Below, in pieces: positions 42,898 to 55,277 of a DNA stretch of 64,000 nt (positions are counted from its first letter, which is position 1; every line of letters begins with the position of its first letter). The notes beneath the pieces were generated by a model that ran no database searches, had not been told where the DNA came from, and worked only from the letters and a program-made list of their open reading frames with translations. Made by a program: the position numbers and the translations under genes. Origin of the DNA: Dryococelus australis (Eukaryota; Arthropoda; Insecta; Phasmatodea; Phasmatidae); assembly GCA_029891345.1 (NCBI GenBank), contig CM057009.1, forward strand, positions 290,294,966-290,358,965, written 5' to 3'.

Positions 42898-43323
42898 TCA
42901 CCGAAAAGTTGTGGGGGCATGTAAAGAAGTGTTTGAATTGCTGGAACATACACAGAGTGTAGGTACGCAGACAGGGTTGACAAATCCCCAGACCTGTCGA
43001 GGTCTTAGGCACTGCAAACACATGTTGTCCGGTGTGCCCATGGTTGTATATCTCCATGCTTCTGCCGAAATTTCTGCATTTACATTTTGAATTTGATCCT
43101 GCATATATCTGACTGCTACTTCGTCACCACACAAACAGGTCTTGCCTTGCAGGAAGCTCAATGACGATGGGTCTGGCGGAGGCATGGGGAGAACACACTT
43201 CAGGCAGAGTTTCGAGGCCCTACCATTTGCAGTCTGAATGTCCAGATGTCCCAGGTCATCTGCATGGCACGGTGGACACAGAAGCTCCATCTTGGTTTCT
43301 TGTTGTTTTCTTGCTGGAACCAT
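42898..43323 (-). CDS. Gypsy copy D cysteine-rich module upstream of gag
   Basis: A 141-codon minus-strand frame with LLCPPCHADDLGHL, KLCLKCVLPMPPPDPSSLSF, LQGKTCLCGDE and NMCLQCLRPRQ. The middle part matches copy B's module. At least four CxxC pairs suggest a double zinc-binding domain. It is followed after about 400 bases by the gag core in another frame, so it may be the N-terminal part of Gag or a separate small protein. Confidence 0.6.
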   Translation of the reverse strand: MVPARKQQETKMELLCPPCHADDLGHLDIQTANGRASKLCLKCVLPMPPPDPSSLSFLQGKTCLCGDEVAVRYMQDQIQNVNAEISAEAWRYTTMGTPDNMCLQCLRPRQVWGFVNPVCVPTLCVCSSNSNTSLHAPTTFR

Positions 43324-44515
43324 GTGACCTCACTTGCTCGCGGCAGGCACCCTGCGACGTGGCACAGTAGGGGTGGTGTCACTGACGTGGGGAGAGAGGG
43401 GTGGCAGGAGACAGGCTACCCATCTGTCACTTCCCCAAAATGGCAGCTGTCATGGGTGATGCCATAGGATGTTCATCATGCCACACTGGTCCCAAAATGA
43501 TGGATTCTTTGTCAAAGTGCTAATTATGGCACCAAATCTTCTCACGTGGTTTTCTGACACATAGACACTGAGAAACGGATGGGCAACCTTGGGAATGAAA
43601 CGTTCATTCGTCAGTAGAGAAAATGAAAAGGCCGTTGGTCTAAAGGGCACATGTGCACACATGTGAAACACACATGTGCACACATAGAACAATTAATTAT
43701 AGAATCATAAGAACACATGATGACAAGAATGGTCTGTGGCTGGGCTATCTGGTGAGGTTTTGATGGTTTGGCAGGAAATAATAGCCACTAATTTGGGAAA
43801 GCTATTTATGGCTCAATGGTTGTCTGTAGAATTGGGGGGATGGTAGTGTTAGTTGGATAGGAATACTGAAGTGAAGATTTGCTCAGATAGGTGCCAGCTC
43901 ATGATGTGGTGAGCATGAGACTGCAGACGGGGTCTTGTGGCCGACAACCAGCATAGCTTACCCTCCATTGTTCCGCCATCTGTGGAGGCTGACTCCACAT
44001 ACTGTTCTTGACTTGATATCAATAAATTCCCATTATGCCTGGACTAGTAGGAGATGTTGGCATCCCCTAAGATGCAAAGCCTATACGATAAATTACATGA
44101 AACTTATGGCCCGAACGTGCACAAAAGGTGCCGGAAAGTGGTGCAGATCTCTCCCCAGTCTGATGCAAAAATATTTATGGTTCCACACGATAAGATTAAA
44201 CTATGGACTCTACATAATTGGTAAACAAAACGATGAAGGCCAAGGGAGGCCTCAATGGGCATCTGCACCACACGAGTACCAGTAAACAACAAAATATGGT
44301 GTTGCGGAAGGGCTGTCGCCAGACTCCCAACCTTCCTGTGTGACAATGAAAAAAAATCGTAATGTGATTTAATGACATATGAAATGAATTATGCCATTAA
44401 AATGATGGTACTAAACACTTAACTGCATGAACACTTGCAAACAAATTAAATAAAATACCCTACATTAAAGCATACAATTATCTGACCACATGACGTTGTT
44501 GTCCTGGCTATCCTG
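43324..44515. other. Presumed leader of copy D and flanking DNA
   Basis: Short ORFs with no motif. A near-palindromic pair of CACACATGTGCACACAT-type stretches lies at 43,650-43,685. I found no LTR for copy D. Confidence 0.35.
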
Positions 44516-44520
44516 CAGTC

Positions 44521-44580
44521 GGTAACCATTAGCCTAGAATAGACAGGATTGGTAACCATTAGCCTAGAATAGACAGGATT
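44521..44580. repeat. Perfect 30-bp tandem duplication
   Basis: Bases 44,521-44,550 are repeated exactly at 44,551-44,580 (unit begins GGTAACCATTAGCC). Confidence 0.97.
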
Positions 44581-44612
44581 CTGTTCAGCTCGTGGGTTTG
44601 TCCCTTTCACTA

Positions 44613-44682
44613 TATGTTGCACATTCACTTGTGCATGTAATTGGTCCTATGTTGCACATTCACTTGTGCATGTAATTGGTCC
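44613..44682. repeat. Perfect 35-bp tandem duplication
   Basis: Bases 44,613-44,647 are repeated exactly at 44,648-44,682 (unit begins TATGTTGCACATTC). It lies 32 bases after the 30-bp duplication. Confidence 0.97.
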
Positions 44683-46430
44683 ACATCTCTTTATATGCAC
44701 TATGTCAGTTCTTAATGAAAACACTTAAACTGTAATTTGGCACAAACTTAACATATGTTTATGTTGTGAACGGACACGTCTATTGTCGTGCCATCATCTT
44801 GGCCACTATGTCCTGGTGTTATTAGTCATTGGAATAATGTTCTCTCTCACTATAAATATTTCTAAAAATAATGATGTCTTAAGTATACACATTCCCTCTG
44901 ATATGATTAAAACATGTCATTATGTGAGGCACTGCACACTGATGTAATGGCTGTATGTAAACATGGAATGTGATAGGCAACATACTATAAAATACACATA
45001 ACACTCTTAATTACAATAATGGCAAATTACTGGTGACATGGTGTACTCTAGTGCATGAAACAGAACATAAACAAATACGTAAATAAATATAACTCTCACC
45101 TGATTCTACAAGAAAGTACAACTGTCAAAAATGTAAATATATTTACCTTATTATTTACTAAAATCATTGATGGAGTATTTGTCGACAGCACTTACCTTGC
45201 AGTATAATAATAATAAAATCACATCTAATATATTTGATATTAAACTCTTCAAAAGAAATATACATTTTCCTGTATATATAACATGAACACAATGTAAACA
45301 AACCCCCTCATGTGTTCGCTGAGGTGCACAAGTAACATAGGATGTCAACACACTAGATTTAAAATGTCCATGATGAAAAATACACAATATTACATAAACA
45401 CTGCACTGCAGTCATTGAAGTAGCAATGTGTCGAACAGGCTGAGAAGGTGCGGCGAACATGGTATGTGGCAAAATGTCTCAGCACTTTAGGTTTCGATTA
45501 TTTGCTTCCAATAGTGATGCTTTCGATGTTGTGCTGAGTTATTTTCTGCCTGCTCGTGTCAACAAATCACATTCACATTATTCATATGGTTTAATTTACA
45601 ATCTCATTTGACACTCGTTCACAACATTTTGCTATGCCAGAATAGCAATTTTGTTAATTTTTCACTACATTAACGCCAATTAATTAATTTTAATCTTGTT
45701 TATTAATGTTGTAATATTTGACCCTCTATCATATATGGTAATACTGCAGGATGGAAGACGATAGATTAATGTTCTAACATCTTATTATTCCATATAGTTT
45801 TGTTAAATTTCCATAGCACACCCCCATGCAGTGGTAATATGGGCTGTTTTAATTTTATTACTCCAATACTGTCTTTATAACGATGTTAAATGTGTATTGT
45901 TATGCTAAATACATTACAAAAATACATTATTAAGTGATTAAAATTGTATTACCCCGACGAGTGTCGAGCTTGTATTCTTCTCGATGGCAACCCAGGATGT
46001 TGCCATGGACTACCCATATACCTACTAAACATATACTTACAACATATATTCGAGATGAATGCTTTGTATTATAATTCTCTTTGAGTGTATTAATATCACA
46101 TTTCGTAAGAATATGTTTTCAGAGAAGACATTTGATTAACACAGAAATATTAAGGCATTTCTGTAGCTAAAAACTGATGTATTATTAATCTTATTAGATA
46201 TATTTCCTATGAATTATTATTCACTAAACATTTCATCCATTAGGTCGGCATATTTTTGCGTGCAGATTGATATAATCAGTCTTAAACATAATTTTTATAT
46301 TTCTCGAACTTTATCTAGCTTTCATTGACATGTAATATTAACGAAACTGTCGTTTTTTATGTTCGCATTGTTTCTTTTTGGCCGTAATACTTCGTTAATC
46401 ATACCCTCAGTCAGGACTAAAAGTTTAAGC
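44683..46430. other. AT-rich intergenic region, nothing recognised
   Basis: Only short ORFs, none protein-like. Confidence 0.45.
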
Positions 46431-46439
46431 CATACAAAG

Positions 46440-46660
46440 TCATGATGATCCTCGGACTATTAATAAAAAAGGTTCTGAATACGAACAATTTTGGTTCGAG
46501 GATGATCTTTGCAGGCGGACATTGATAAGGTATGGTTGTGGACAAGAAAAAATAAAATGAAGATAAATGTAAGAAAAACTAAGGTAGTGAGGTTTCCAAG
46601 AAAGAAGATGATAAGCAGGGACATGTACAGATGGGAGGGACAAGAGATAGAAGCAAGGCG
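46440..46660 (+). pseudogene. Non-LTR retrotransposon RT fragment
   Basis: The frame reaching 46,640 reads LQADIDKVWLWTRKNKMKIN and then VRKTKVVRFPRKK, the conserved stretch that follows the catalytic YADD box in many LINE reverse transcriptases (LQxDLDxVxxWxxxNxMxIN). Just upstream, in another frame, FEDDL at about 46,497 is a likely remnant of YADD. The fragment joins gypsy sequence at about 46,660 with no spacer. Confidence 0.7.
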
Positions 46661-46671
46661 GCACAGATTGT

Positions 46672-47322
46672 TTGGAAATAAACGGCCTTACATGCACAAA
46701 TAAAAAATGCCACATTGGAAAGGAGAACATACAAATCATGGGTCATCTAATCAGTGAAAACAGAACGAAACCCCTACCAGTACAGCTAAGTCTCATCGAG
46801 GTGTATCCCATGCTGACCACATGCAAGCAGCTGATCGAGATCTTCAGCTTTATCAACTGGCTTTGCGAGTACTTACAGAAATTTTACATCATTACAGTGC
46901 CTCTCACAGAACTCATGTCTCCTAACATATGCTTTAAGTAGCAGGGCACACAACAACAGAGCTTTGATGAAGTGAAACTCAGTTTCCGAGTATGCAGCGG
47001 GTTATCACTGTATGACCCAGGCAGACACTTGTGTGTTCAGACCGACACAATTGAGAAAGGATTAGGCATCATCGTATTTCAACTTTCAGACAACAATGAG
47101 TGTCACATTATTGACTTTGGGAGTGCCAAGTTTGGCCCATTAGAGCTGCGGTATGATGTTAACAAACGTGAATGTCTGGCCATAGTGTGGAGTCTCAAGA
47201 AATACAGAGCACTCTTGGAGTATCAGTGCTTCACACTATGGACCGACAACTGCTACCAATTGTGGCTACAAAGCATGAGGGAGAGCAAAAATAAGATCAC
47301 ACGGTGGGCCCTTCTCATGTAG
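46672..47322 (+). pseudogene. Copy E RT connection and RNase H
   Basis: Two frames joined by a single in-frame stop (46,939-46,941): FSFINWLCEYLQKFYIITVP, then YDPGRHLCVQTDTIEKGLGI, HIIDFGSAKFGPLELRYDVN, KRECLAVVW-like KRECLAIVWSLKKYRALLEY and FTLWTDNCYQLWLQS. The first acidic residue (QTDT) and TDN are kept. This is the best RNase H of the family. After the stop at 47,320 the tether follows (ENQLADHLPRSPGV, near 47,361). Confidence 0.88.
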
Positions 47323-47639
47323 GCTTGCAACTTCGAGGCCCAACATGTAGCTGGGTAAGAGAACCAACTCGCCGACCACTTGCCTCGGTCTCCAGGAGTA
47401 GAAGTTGTGCAAAATGATAGGGATTGGGAGAGCATCCTACACCCCTCCCCTGCATGTGCAGAATACCATGTGTCTTCAGGAGTGCAGTTCTAGAATGTTA
47501 CCATGTTAGCGCAAACACATACACTAGCAGCAGTAAGAACACATGTCATGAACCGGCAAGCCAATTGACCAACCACACAGAAATTGATTACAGTATGTGT
47601 ATGAAGAGAAAGTGACTAGTGGTGTGGTCTGAATGAAGT

Positions 47640-48150
47640 CCTTGAATCACGTGTGAATGTCGACTCCGACACATGGAGAATGTACATACCAACTGCAGCC
47701 CATAATTCCATTCTACTGTACTCACACTCCAATAACCTCACTGGCCACTCCACTGCAGAGCAAACAGGCAGCAATGTTTAAAACCCTTTCATTTGCCAGG
47801 AGTGTTCGTGGAATAGCGGAATTTTGTGCATGAATATACAACCTGCAATCACCAGAAGAGTAGGCGAACAGATGGCATATAGCAGCAACAACCCAACCAA
47901 TAACTCTGCATGAGCCATTCGAAACTGTGGATTTAGACCTGATGGGGCCTTATCCATGGACGTCGACAGGAAAGAGGTTCATCGTGGTGGTGACGATCCT
48001 ATTTTCAAGATGGTTGGAAGCCTACCCGGTGTAGAATGCATTTGCTCGTACAGTAATCTAAGTGCCTGTTCTAGTCGAGGATATCTGAGCTCCATCGATA
48101 CGATCATCCAAAACACTGCGGGAACTGTTGAGGTCTTTCCCACGACAAGA
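47640..48150 (+). pseudogene. Copy E integrase fragment
   Basis: A decayed HHCC region (HSNNLTGHSTAEQTG, then CQECSW-like remnant) and the first core segment (DLMGPYPWTSTGKRF in the frame near 47,938-47,985, first catalytic Asp kept) are recognisable. ILFSRWLEAYP follows in pieces. The second Asp and the Glu are beyond recognition or absent. Confidence 0.65.
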
Positions 48151-49869
48151 CTTTACTACGTTACTCTTTCACGGCTGATGTGGCTGTGGAGCGGCCAGAA
48201 TAAATAAAAACTGACGTAATTCTACAATGATCAGATTTATTCATTATGATCCCTCACATGAAGCACTTACATGAAAAAAACTCCACTATAGCACGGAGTG
48301 CTCTGATACAGTAAAAGGGTGCAAACGCCAACAAAATGATTGAAGTGCACATTTCTTCCCAGTTGCAGACAAACAAGCTGGGTTGTCCAGTGGCATGCTC
48401 CCATGTTAATAACAACTTAAAACATTCATGAAATTACAAAATGACTATGGATATACTACATGGTTAGGTTAAAGCGTGAAGTTCTAGGGAGGACGCGAAC
48501 CATACGTCCACTCGAGAGTGAGGAGATGACGCGACTGACTGGGCAATGGCATGCAGCCCTCTCTCTAGCTGCCATTCGTGCCGGGAAATAAAATCCAGTT
48601 ATTCACAATGTTTTAATACATGAAATAAAAATGACTGATGGCATATAATTTGTGATGAGGCGAAACACTGAACAAATTCTTACATAACGCTCACAAAGAC
48701 AATATAAAAAATAAAAACTTGCGTGACTTGAGACATCAGACTGGTAGTGTACCGTACTTTACGTAAATAGTGTCCACATTCTCTAACTTGACACGTATTG
48801 CAAGTCTTCGTTACTGTATTTCTTTTTAAACCCACTATCTCATTTCTCTAATTTAATATCGGCGGTCATGTTGCTGACACTGAAAACCCTTGAAACAATT
48901 TGCAAATATAAAAACCAAGAAAGTAGGGTAAACTTTGCCTCATGCTCAAGTCTTACATTGGCACCCTTACACACAAGATATCCTAACCTCCTGGTGTGGT
49001 CTTTGACTGCTCTGAGTACTGGCCAATTACTGGCCACTATTGCCTTAATTATATTTTTATATCACAACTGAGAAATGAGAGGTTTGTGTGTGTGAAGTGC
49101 ATACTATATAAAATTAATAAAAATAAATATGTGCTTCATAACACAGAGATATGTGGTATCCAATGAAGATGTGCAGCATCTTTTGTGCACAACACACACA
49201 ATTTATTTCACATTCAATAATTTAAAAAACCTCTTAAAATTAAAACAAGTACACGGAATACTGATTATCTTATGGTGGTGGTATTTCTATTCAGCTACTG
49301 TACATGTGGATGTCAATTGACATCTCGTGCACATTGTGCACTGTGGACTGTGATTAGGAACAAGTTATACTCTGATTTAATTAACAAGACAAAAATTAAC
49401 ATATCACTTCAAACATGATAATACCCTTGGATATAATATTGCAGCGTGTAGAACCGTGCATGCTTGTGTCAACATATGTTCGTAACCTCAATTCGCAGGT
49501 TAGGTGCACATGGCATTTTGCACTTTGATGTAAGCAAACATAATATTTTACAACCCTGAAAAACACTGACACTACTTCACACATGGCAGGCAATAAAAGT
49601 CATTACAATAAAATATTACATTTTAATTTTTATAAAAAGCATTTACACACATCACAGATGTGGTTGAGGAACTAAGGAATCATACGCTTGATGTAACTGT
49701 TGCACTGTAGTAGCTTCTCGAGGCATGTGGGTGGTGTATGCGGTGGACAAGGTGAACGGGCAAAGGTTACGGTAGAGTAACACATGCCACTATCATCAGG
49801 AGAATGGGACAAACATGTGTCGAAGTACGATTGAGAACACTGTGAAAAGCCATTTTACACCATAACACC
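48151..49869. other. AT-rich sequence between copy E body and tail
   Basis: No recognisable coding sequence. If the tail at 49.87 kb belongs to copy E, this is an insertion of about 1.7 kb. Confidence 0.4.
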
Positions 49870-51139
49870 CTCAGGTTGGCCAAAACCGGCATCGCGATGC
49901 CTGGCATTAAGTGTCAACAAACAGATTATGCAGAAACTGAAAGGGCCATGACACCATTTGCCGATGTTACAGGCATCGAAAATCTGTACGACTCACTGCC
50001 GAGCCCATCAACAGCGACAACACCCGAACCAATGCATCAACAGGGAAGGCAGCTGCTAATGCCGCAACAGTGTAGGGAAGTAAGCCACAAAACAGTGCAG
50101 CATCAGTAACTCAGGACATATGGGACAGCGATGTGATGGCCCTGAGAAATCACCATTATGTCATACTGGCATCATCATCGGGTACTGCACAAACAGAAGG
50201 AAGCACATCAGATTCACATATTGGGACGCCTTCTCTCCAAGTGGATGGCACCCACATTTTGTCGAGGAAAGCAGCAGCGACGAGTTCGGTTCAGGGAAAT
50301 AATACTCCCTCCCCCTTGTCATATCAAACACCCTCATCATATTAGGCATGCCACGTGCACGGCATGCAGGCACACCCCTGTGCCGACAGCAACCAGCACA
50401 GCATTGCCACCAGCGAAGGAGACACAGCCCCGCCCACTTCGCAGACAACAATAACAAACATGTGTTTACAATCTGTGACCACAAGGAACATCATTGCCAC
50501 CAGATAAGGTGACACAGTCCTGCCCACATCATGGACAACAACTGAGACAACAGTCACGTGTTTTATGACGCTGTCAGGTGAAAGGGCAAGACAAAATTTG
50601 CCGAAGTTACAGGTATCGAAAATCTGTATGTCTCACCACTGAGCGAATCAACAGCTACAACACCCGACACCAATGTGTCTACAGGGGAGGCCGCTGCTAA
50701 TACCACAGTAGCATAGGGAAGTACACCACAAAACAGCGCCACATCAGTAACTCAGTACGTCCGTGAAAGCGAAGAGATGGCATTGAAAAATCAGCATTAT
50801 GCTACACTGGTATCATCATAACAGTACTGCGCAGACGCAAGGAGGAACACCAGATACACAGTTGGGGATGCCATCTATGCAAGCCGATGCTGCCCACATT
50901 TAGTCGATGACAGCAGCAGCGACGAGTCGGAGACAGAGGAAGTCTCCTCCTATGCCATTCCAAACACCCTCATCATAATCGGCATGCTACGTGCGTGGCA
51001 CGGGAGACAGATCCCTGCCCACTTAGTCGACAACAACAACAGCCACGTGTTTACGACCTGTGATCATGTGGAACACTTCAGTCGTCTGTGAGATGTAGCA
51101 GAGAGGGGTGAAGACGTCGCGACGAGTGAATGGCCTCTG
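49870..51139 (+). pseudogene. Gypsy post-integrase tail (copy E or another copy) with ~640-bp tandem duplication
   Basis: Two versions of one segment lie in tandem: 49,941 onward and 50,581 onward are equivalent (AAAGGGC, then TTGCCGA, TTACAGG, ATCGAAAATCTGTA), an offset of 640, with the last match near 50,370 and 51,005. Each has the acidic SSSDE motif (ESSSDEFGS at 50,268 and DSSSDESE at 50,898), also found in copy B's third ORF. Inside, a shorter repeat (CATTGCCACCAG at 50,403 and 50,491) is nested. Stops occur in every frame. Confidence 0.75.
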
Positions 51140-51153
51140 AAGGAGAGGGCGTT
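51140..51153 (+). promoter_or_regulatory. Polypurine tract before the 51.15-kb LTR
   Basis: GAAGGAGAGGGCG followed by TTTGACATGGAC, the same layout as copy B at 37,964-37,986. Confidence 0.7.
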
Positions 51154-51880
51154 TGACATGGACAGTGCCTTGGCTGCAGGCCATTCACCATATCGTGCCT
51201 ACAGGAATGTAATAACTCATAACAATGTCATGAGAGGGCACCAGATTACGCAATTCAGTGTCAATGCGTATGTGTGTTTGTGCAGGACATGGTGTATATA
51301 AGTATACAATAATTTTTTCAAAGGCCTTTATAAATTAGTAGGGCAGCATGAGTTGAGTGTAATGTGTTACTTAATTTATGTTTGTATTTTTATTCCTGCA
51401 ATGACATTTTTATTAATATTCTTATTATTAATCTCATGTGTAACGAATGCATTCGTCATGTGCAACCAAGGTTCCAGAGGTAAGTCATGCAACCACGCAT
51501 CTGCCAGTTTTTTTTGTTTTTGTGTAAATGTAGGGCTATGTATATTGTTTATGGCAGTGTATATATATCAGTGCTTTTTTTATTTACCCTATGTTCAACT
51601 GACCTGTAACACATAAGTCCCAGAGGCTAATTGTCCCGCAGTGCAATGTCGTGTTATGTATAATTAATTTTAATATGAGTTGTTTATATTTTTAATGTGT
51701 CCTTAAGTCAATGCATTTGGTGCACCATCTTGATGATATGCGAATGGCCACACATAACACGACAGGGCAAGATGTATGTAAATAGTGTCCATAAATTATT
51801 ATGCGATGTTTGCACTCATACACAATGTTTTAGTACATATTTAATAAATTAATCCAGTACGACCAGTTTTATGATACTGA
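51154..51880 (+). repeat. LTR of the copy E tail (right end uncertain)
   Basis: It starts TGACATGGACAG right after the polypurine tract. A TATATAAG at 51,295 is a plausible LTR promoter and AATAAA at 51,843 a plausible poly(A) signal. I found no second LTR to set the right border. Confidence 0.5.
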
Positions 51881-54700
51881 CCTTTGGCAGTATTCTCAAC
51901 AGTCAGTTCCGAATGGACCGGTGAACAGCCATGCACTTAACCACGTGGCCAGTTAACCTGTAAATATGCTAATTCAATTTTATCTGTTTTTTTAAGTGTT
52001 ATATCGTGGACTCATGTAATTTTTCACAGTTTTAATGCAACAGGGAATAATACACATCACATGGGAAGAGTTCCATAAAGCCACTGCACTCTTAAAATAT
52101 ACATGGAAAGTGAGGTTAGATTACCGTGGCAATCTGATGGGGTTGAGTTATAATTTTACTTTATATATTTTATTGCAGACATGTTTGCAAATATAAGAAG
52201 TTTTTTTTATGAGACTTCATCTCACCAGCATTACAGTTGTTCAATTAGTTTCATTCAGTATTATTATCCATATAATTAATCACATCATGTGATTCATCAG
52301 CGGGAATCTCGGACAGCGAGCGAGCTATGTGCCAAGCACTTAGTAGTAGAGTCTCAGGTCTCATGGGGTGACCACCACATCACGGTGCTCCAGGCACGTC
52401 ATCATTTCAAGCATCATAATGTAATTCTTTTTGTTTAAAATTAATTTACAGGAACCACGTGTGTTTTGTAGCCCGGAGTACACGTAACCTCACATCTCTG
52501 TCCGTCTTTACACAGCCGAGACGTAATGTGCATTTAATACCATGCATGCCCATGGCCATTTTATACTGTGCAAGAGCCCGCCGGGCTTAAATGGCAGAAT
52601 ATGCACTTCAGTGCACTTTGGGGAATCATATGTCAATAAAATTACGGTATGGAGATACTGGCATTATTTATTGTATTAGCCGTATCTCGGCTACATAACA
52701 TCGAAAGTCATTATTTTATGGTATCTCATGTAAGTTGAATCGAGGTAGTGGGTGTCCAAAACAACCCATCGAAAGTCAGGTGGTGTTGGAGGTAGGCCTT
52801 CAACCCTCACTTGCCTAGGCATTCTGGATATACAGTATGATGTGAGCAGAGCTCCCAGCCCTTAGACCATTTGCCTGCTGTCCACCATTACTGCAGCAGA
52901 GAGAGACACTATACCATGTGTGGTAGCATATCTGTGACCGGCAGAGGTGGAAGTGCAGTGCAGTGTGTGTGTGTATTTCAGGTGCAACACGACACAGAGT
53001 AGGACAGTGGTCATGCAGTAATGTGCACAGCTGTGCAAGGACACAAGGAAGTACTACCCACATTCATTATTTTCCTAAAAAATTATGTAAAAGGGCCAGG
53101 GTGGTTACAAATAGTCTTGTGCAAGGGAAGAGACGCCCACAATAGTATTTCCAAAGCCCTAACTTTATTTATAAAGTGTTATTGCAATGTTTTGTAGTGT
53201 TTCACATTCACGTGTTATCAACCACTCATCATTTGTTTGTTTTAAAGCGCCTATGTAATGTTATTATGCAATGTAATATTTAAGAGTGTTATTGCAAGTG
53301 TATTAGAGTTATGCATAGTTATTCAAAGTTCAAGGTGACAAAAGTAATTCCATGTGGTGCATTGTGATGGCAACCGCGGTGAGCATACCATTTTGGAACG
53401 ACAGTAGAGATTGATGACTTTGAGAGGGAGGTCGCGTACAGTTCGGCACCCCGCCCGGGTGGCATTCACAACTTGTACCAGTAATATTTCACCGTAATAG
53501 TATTTAAATGCAAGAGGAACTTTTTTCCCAAGCTGCCTGGGACACCACCTCTAACCTTCTCCAGGTTTGCATCGCAATGAGAAGTTTAACGTGCATTAAA
53601 GTCATGCACGGGCCTTCGCGCAATTTTTCCGCATAACGGCTGCCGACTGGTTAATGTCTGGCCCATTACATGTAAAGCGTTTCCCTAGAGGCATTGCAAT
53701 CAAGCACCTAAATAAACGGCACTACATTGAACCAAGTGTTTTTATCTGAGGTAATCTGCAAGGCATTTCAGGTATGGGCCCTTCTAATTTCCCGCCAACC
53801 AGCACATGTTTATTGACTTTCAGTTTTTGTTTGCAAGTTTTTACAGTGTAAAGTAGCATAGGCATGTGGATAGCCTAGATAATTCACCACATAACACGCA
53901 TAACAGTTTCATCAACATTCAGTACGAGGAGTGGAGCAGTACAACAGAAGGATAGCTGCCTTAGTCATCGGCCACACAGCCCATATTGAAAAAAAGTCTG
54001 CTCTACCAATTCAATGGCACTAATAGTGCATGGCACTCGGATAATATACCTCATTCCAATCACCAAACCCAGACAAACTCACTCCTCAATTTTCTAAATT
54101 TCATAATATTTACTCTGACAGCTGGACCACCATCCACTGACTTAAATTCACCCCTTCATGTACTTCTGAATACCATAAAATGTCACTCAACATTGTGGCC
54201 TATCCCTCATAATTTATCTACTGAACATCAAAGTCTCACAAAATCACTCCAATAAATTTTCCTGCTATTTTCACAAATTCTCAAATTTTCCCGCTGAACA
54301 TTTTCACACTGATTATCCACTACCCACAACAAGGAAGGCAACAAGGAAAATAACTGCATGCTTACAGCATCGGGAAAAGCAGTCAGTGCCCGCCAACGTG
54401 CAAGAAGTACAAGCACATGGCCAACAGAGTGGACACTTTGGAGCACCATGACATCAGCTGCACCATCCTGGTGTGTCAGCAGGTCAAAGAGGCTGTATGT
54501 GCACCTACCACCCCTTCCACTCGCATATCACCGCACCAAGTGAAGGAGTTGAACAGGGAATGAATGGTAGGAAGGAGAAATGCAAGAGCCTCTTCCCTCC
54601 TGCCCCATCTGCTTACCACACACCGGTGATCAGTTGTGCACCCACCGTACATTGACCTCTGCCTCACGTTCAGGAGAGCCATGCACCAGCCACTCTCCAA
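51881..54700. other. Intergenic region, nothing recognised
   Basis: Short ORFs only. A (GT)6 run lies near 52,968. The phrase CCAAAACAACCCATC at 52,755 resembles CCGAAACAACCCACA at 32,130 near copy B, which could point to shared LTR sequence. Confidence 0.4.
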
Positions 54701-54707
54701 CAATGCA

Positions 54708-54853
54708 GCGCTTCAACATCCGTGCCTCTATATCCGTGCTTCTGCACTTGTGCTTCCGCATCTGTGCTTCCACATGTGCGCTTCTGCATCCGCACTTCCA
54801 CGTCTGTGCTTCCACATTTGTGCATCTGGGTCCGTGTCTGCGCTTCCACAAGG
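54708..54853. repeat. 14-bp minisatellite, about ten units
   Basis: Units of exactly 14 bases follow one another from 54,708 to 54,833 (GCGCTTCAACATCC, GTGCCTCTATATCC, GTGCTTCTGCACTT and so on; consensus GTGCTTCCACATCT). A partial and one more unit follow. The unit contains no stop in several frames, which creates the overlapping ORFs seen on both strands here; I do not consider them genes. Confidence 0.92.
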
Positions 54854-55277
54854 TTTTAATCATAATAAACCATTGCTGACAGGCCAGATGACAGTGCACC
54901 AGCATTGCTCTCCCCGCATAGACTGAAAAAAAAAGCCCACATGACTTCTGGTCTAAATTTGAATACAGCAATGCAATCTGCCGATGCCGCAGACAGACCA
55001 GCCCAGCAAGCTATCACGTCACGGGCACCAGTGAAAAAGCAGTGAAATAGGAAACAACAGTTATTTCAGACAATTTAAATCAGGAAAATTTTACCATACC
55101 ATCAGAAGAAAATTGGTGAAGCAAATCTGTTATGCACCGGACAGAATACGCAGACCCTTGTCTGTCAACCATAGAGAAGTAATTTTGTAAAAACTGTAAT
55201 GATAATTTGCAACCGAAACAAAATGCACAGTTCAACTGGGAGGAGATTTTTACCTAATTCAGAAGGCATATCACAGC

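Larger units (their letters stand above)
46660..48150 (+). mobile_element. Ty3/gypsy copy E, RT end to integrase, degraded
   Basis: It begins in the RT connection (MEINGLTCTNKKCHIGKENI) and runs through RNase H to the integrase core, then ends near 48,150. The tail, polypurine tract and LTR at 49.87-51.9 kb belong to the same family and may be its 3' end, displaced by 1.7 kb of inserted sequence, or a separate copy. Confidence 0.8.

Noticed and set aside
54580-54971. ORFs of 96-113 codons on both strands
   Set aside because: They are created by the 14-bp minisatellite, which lacks stop codons.
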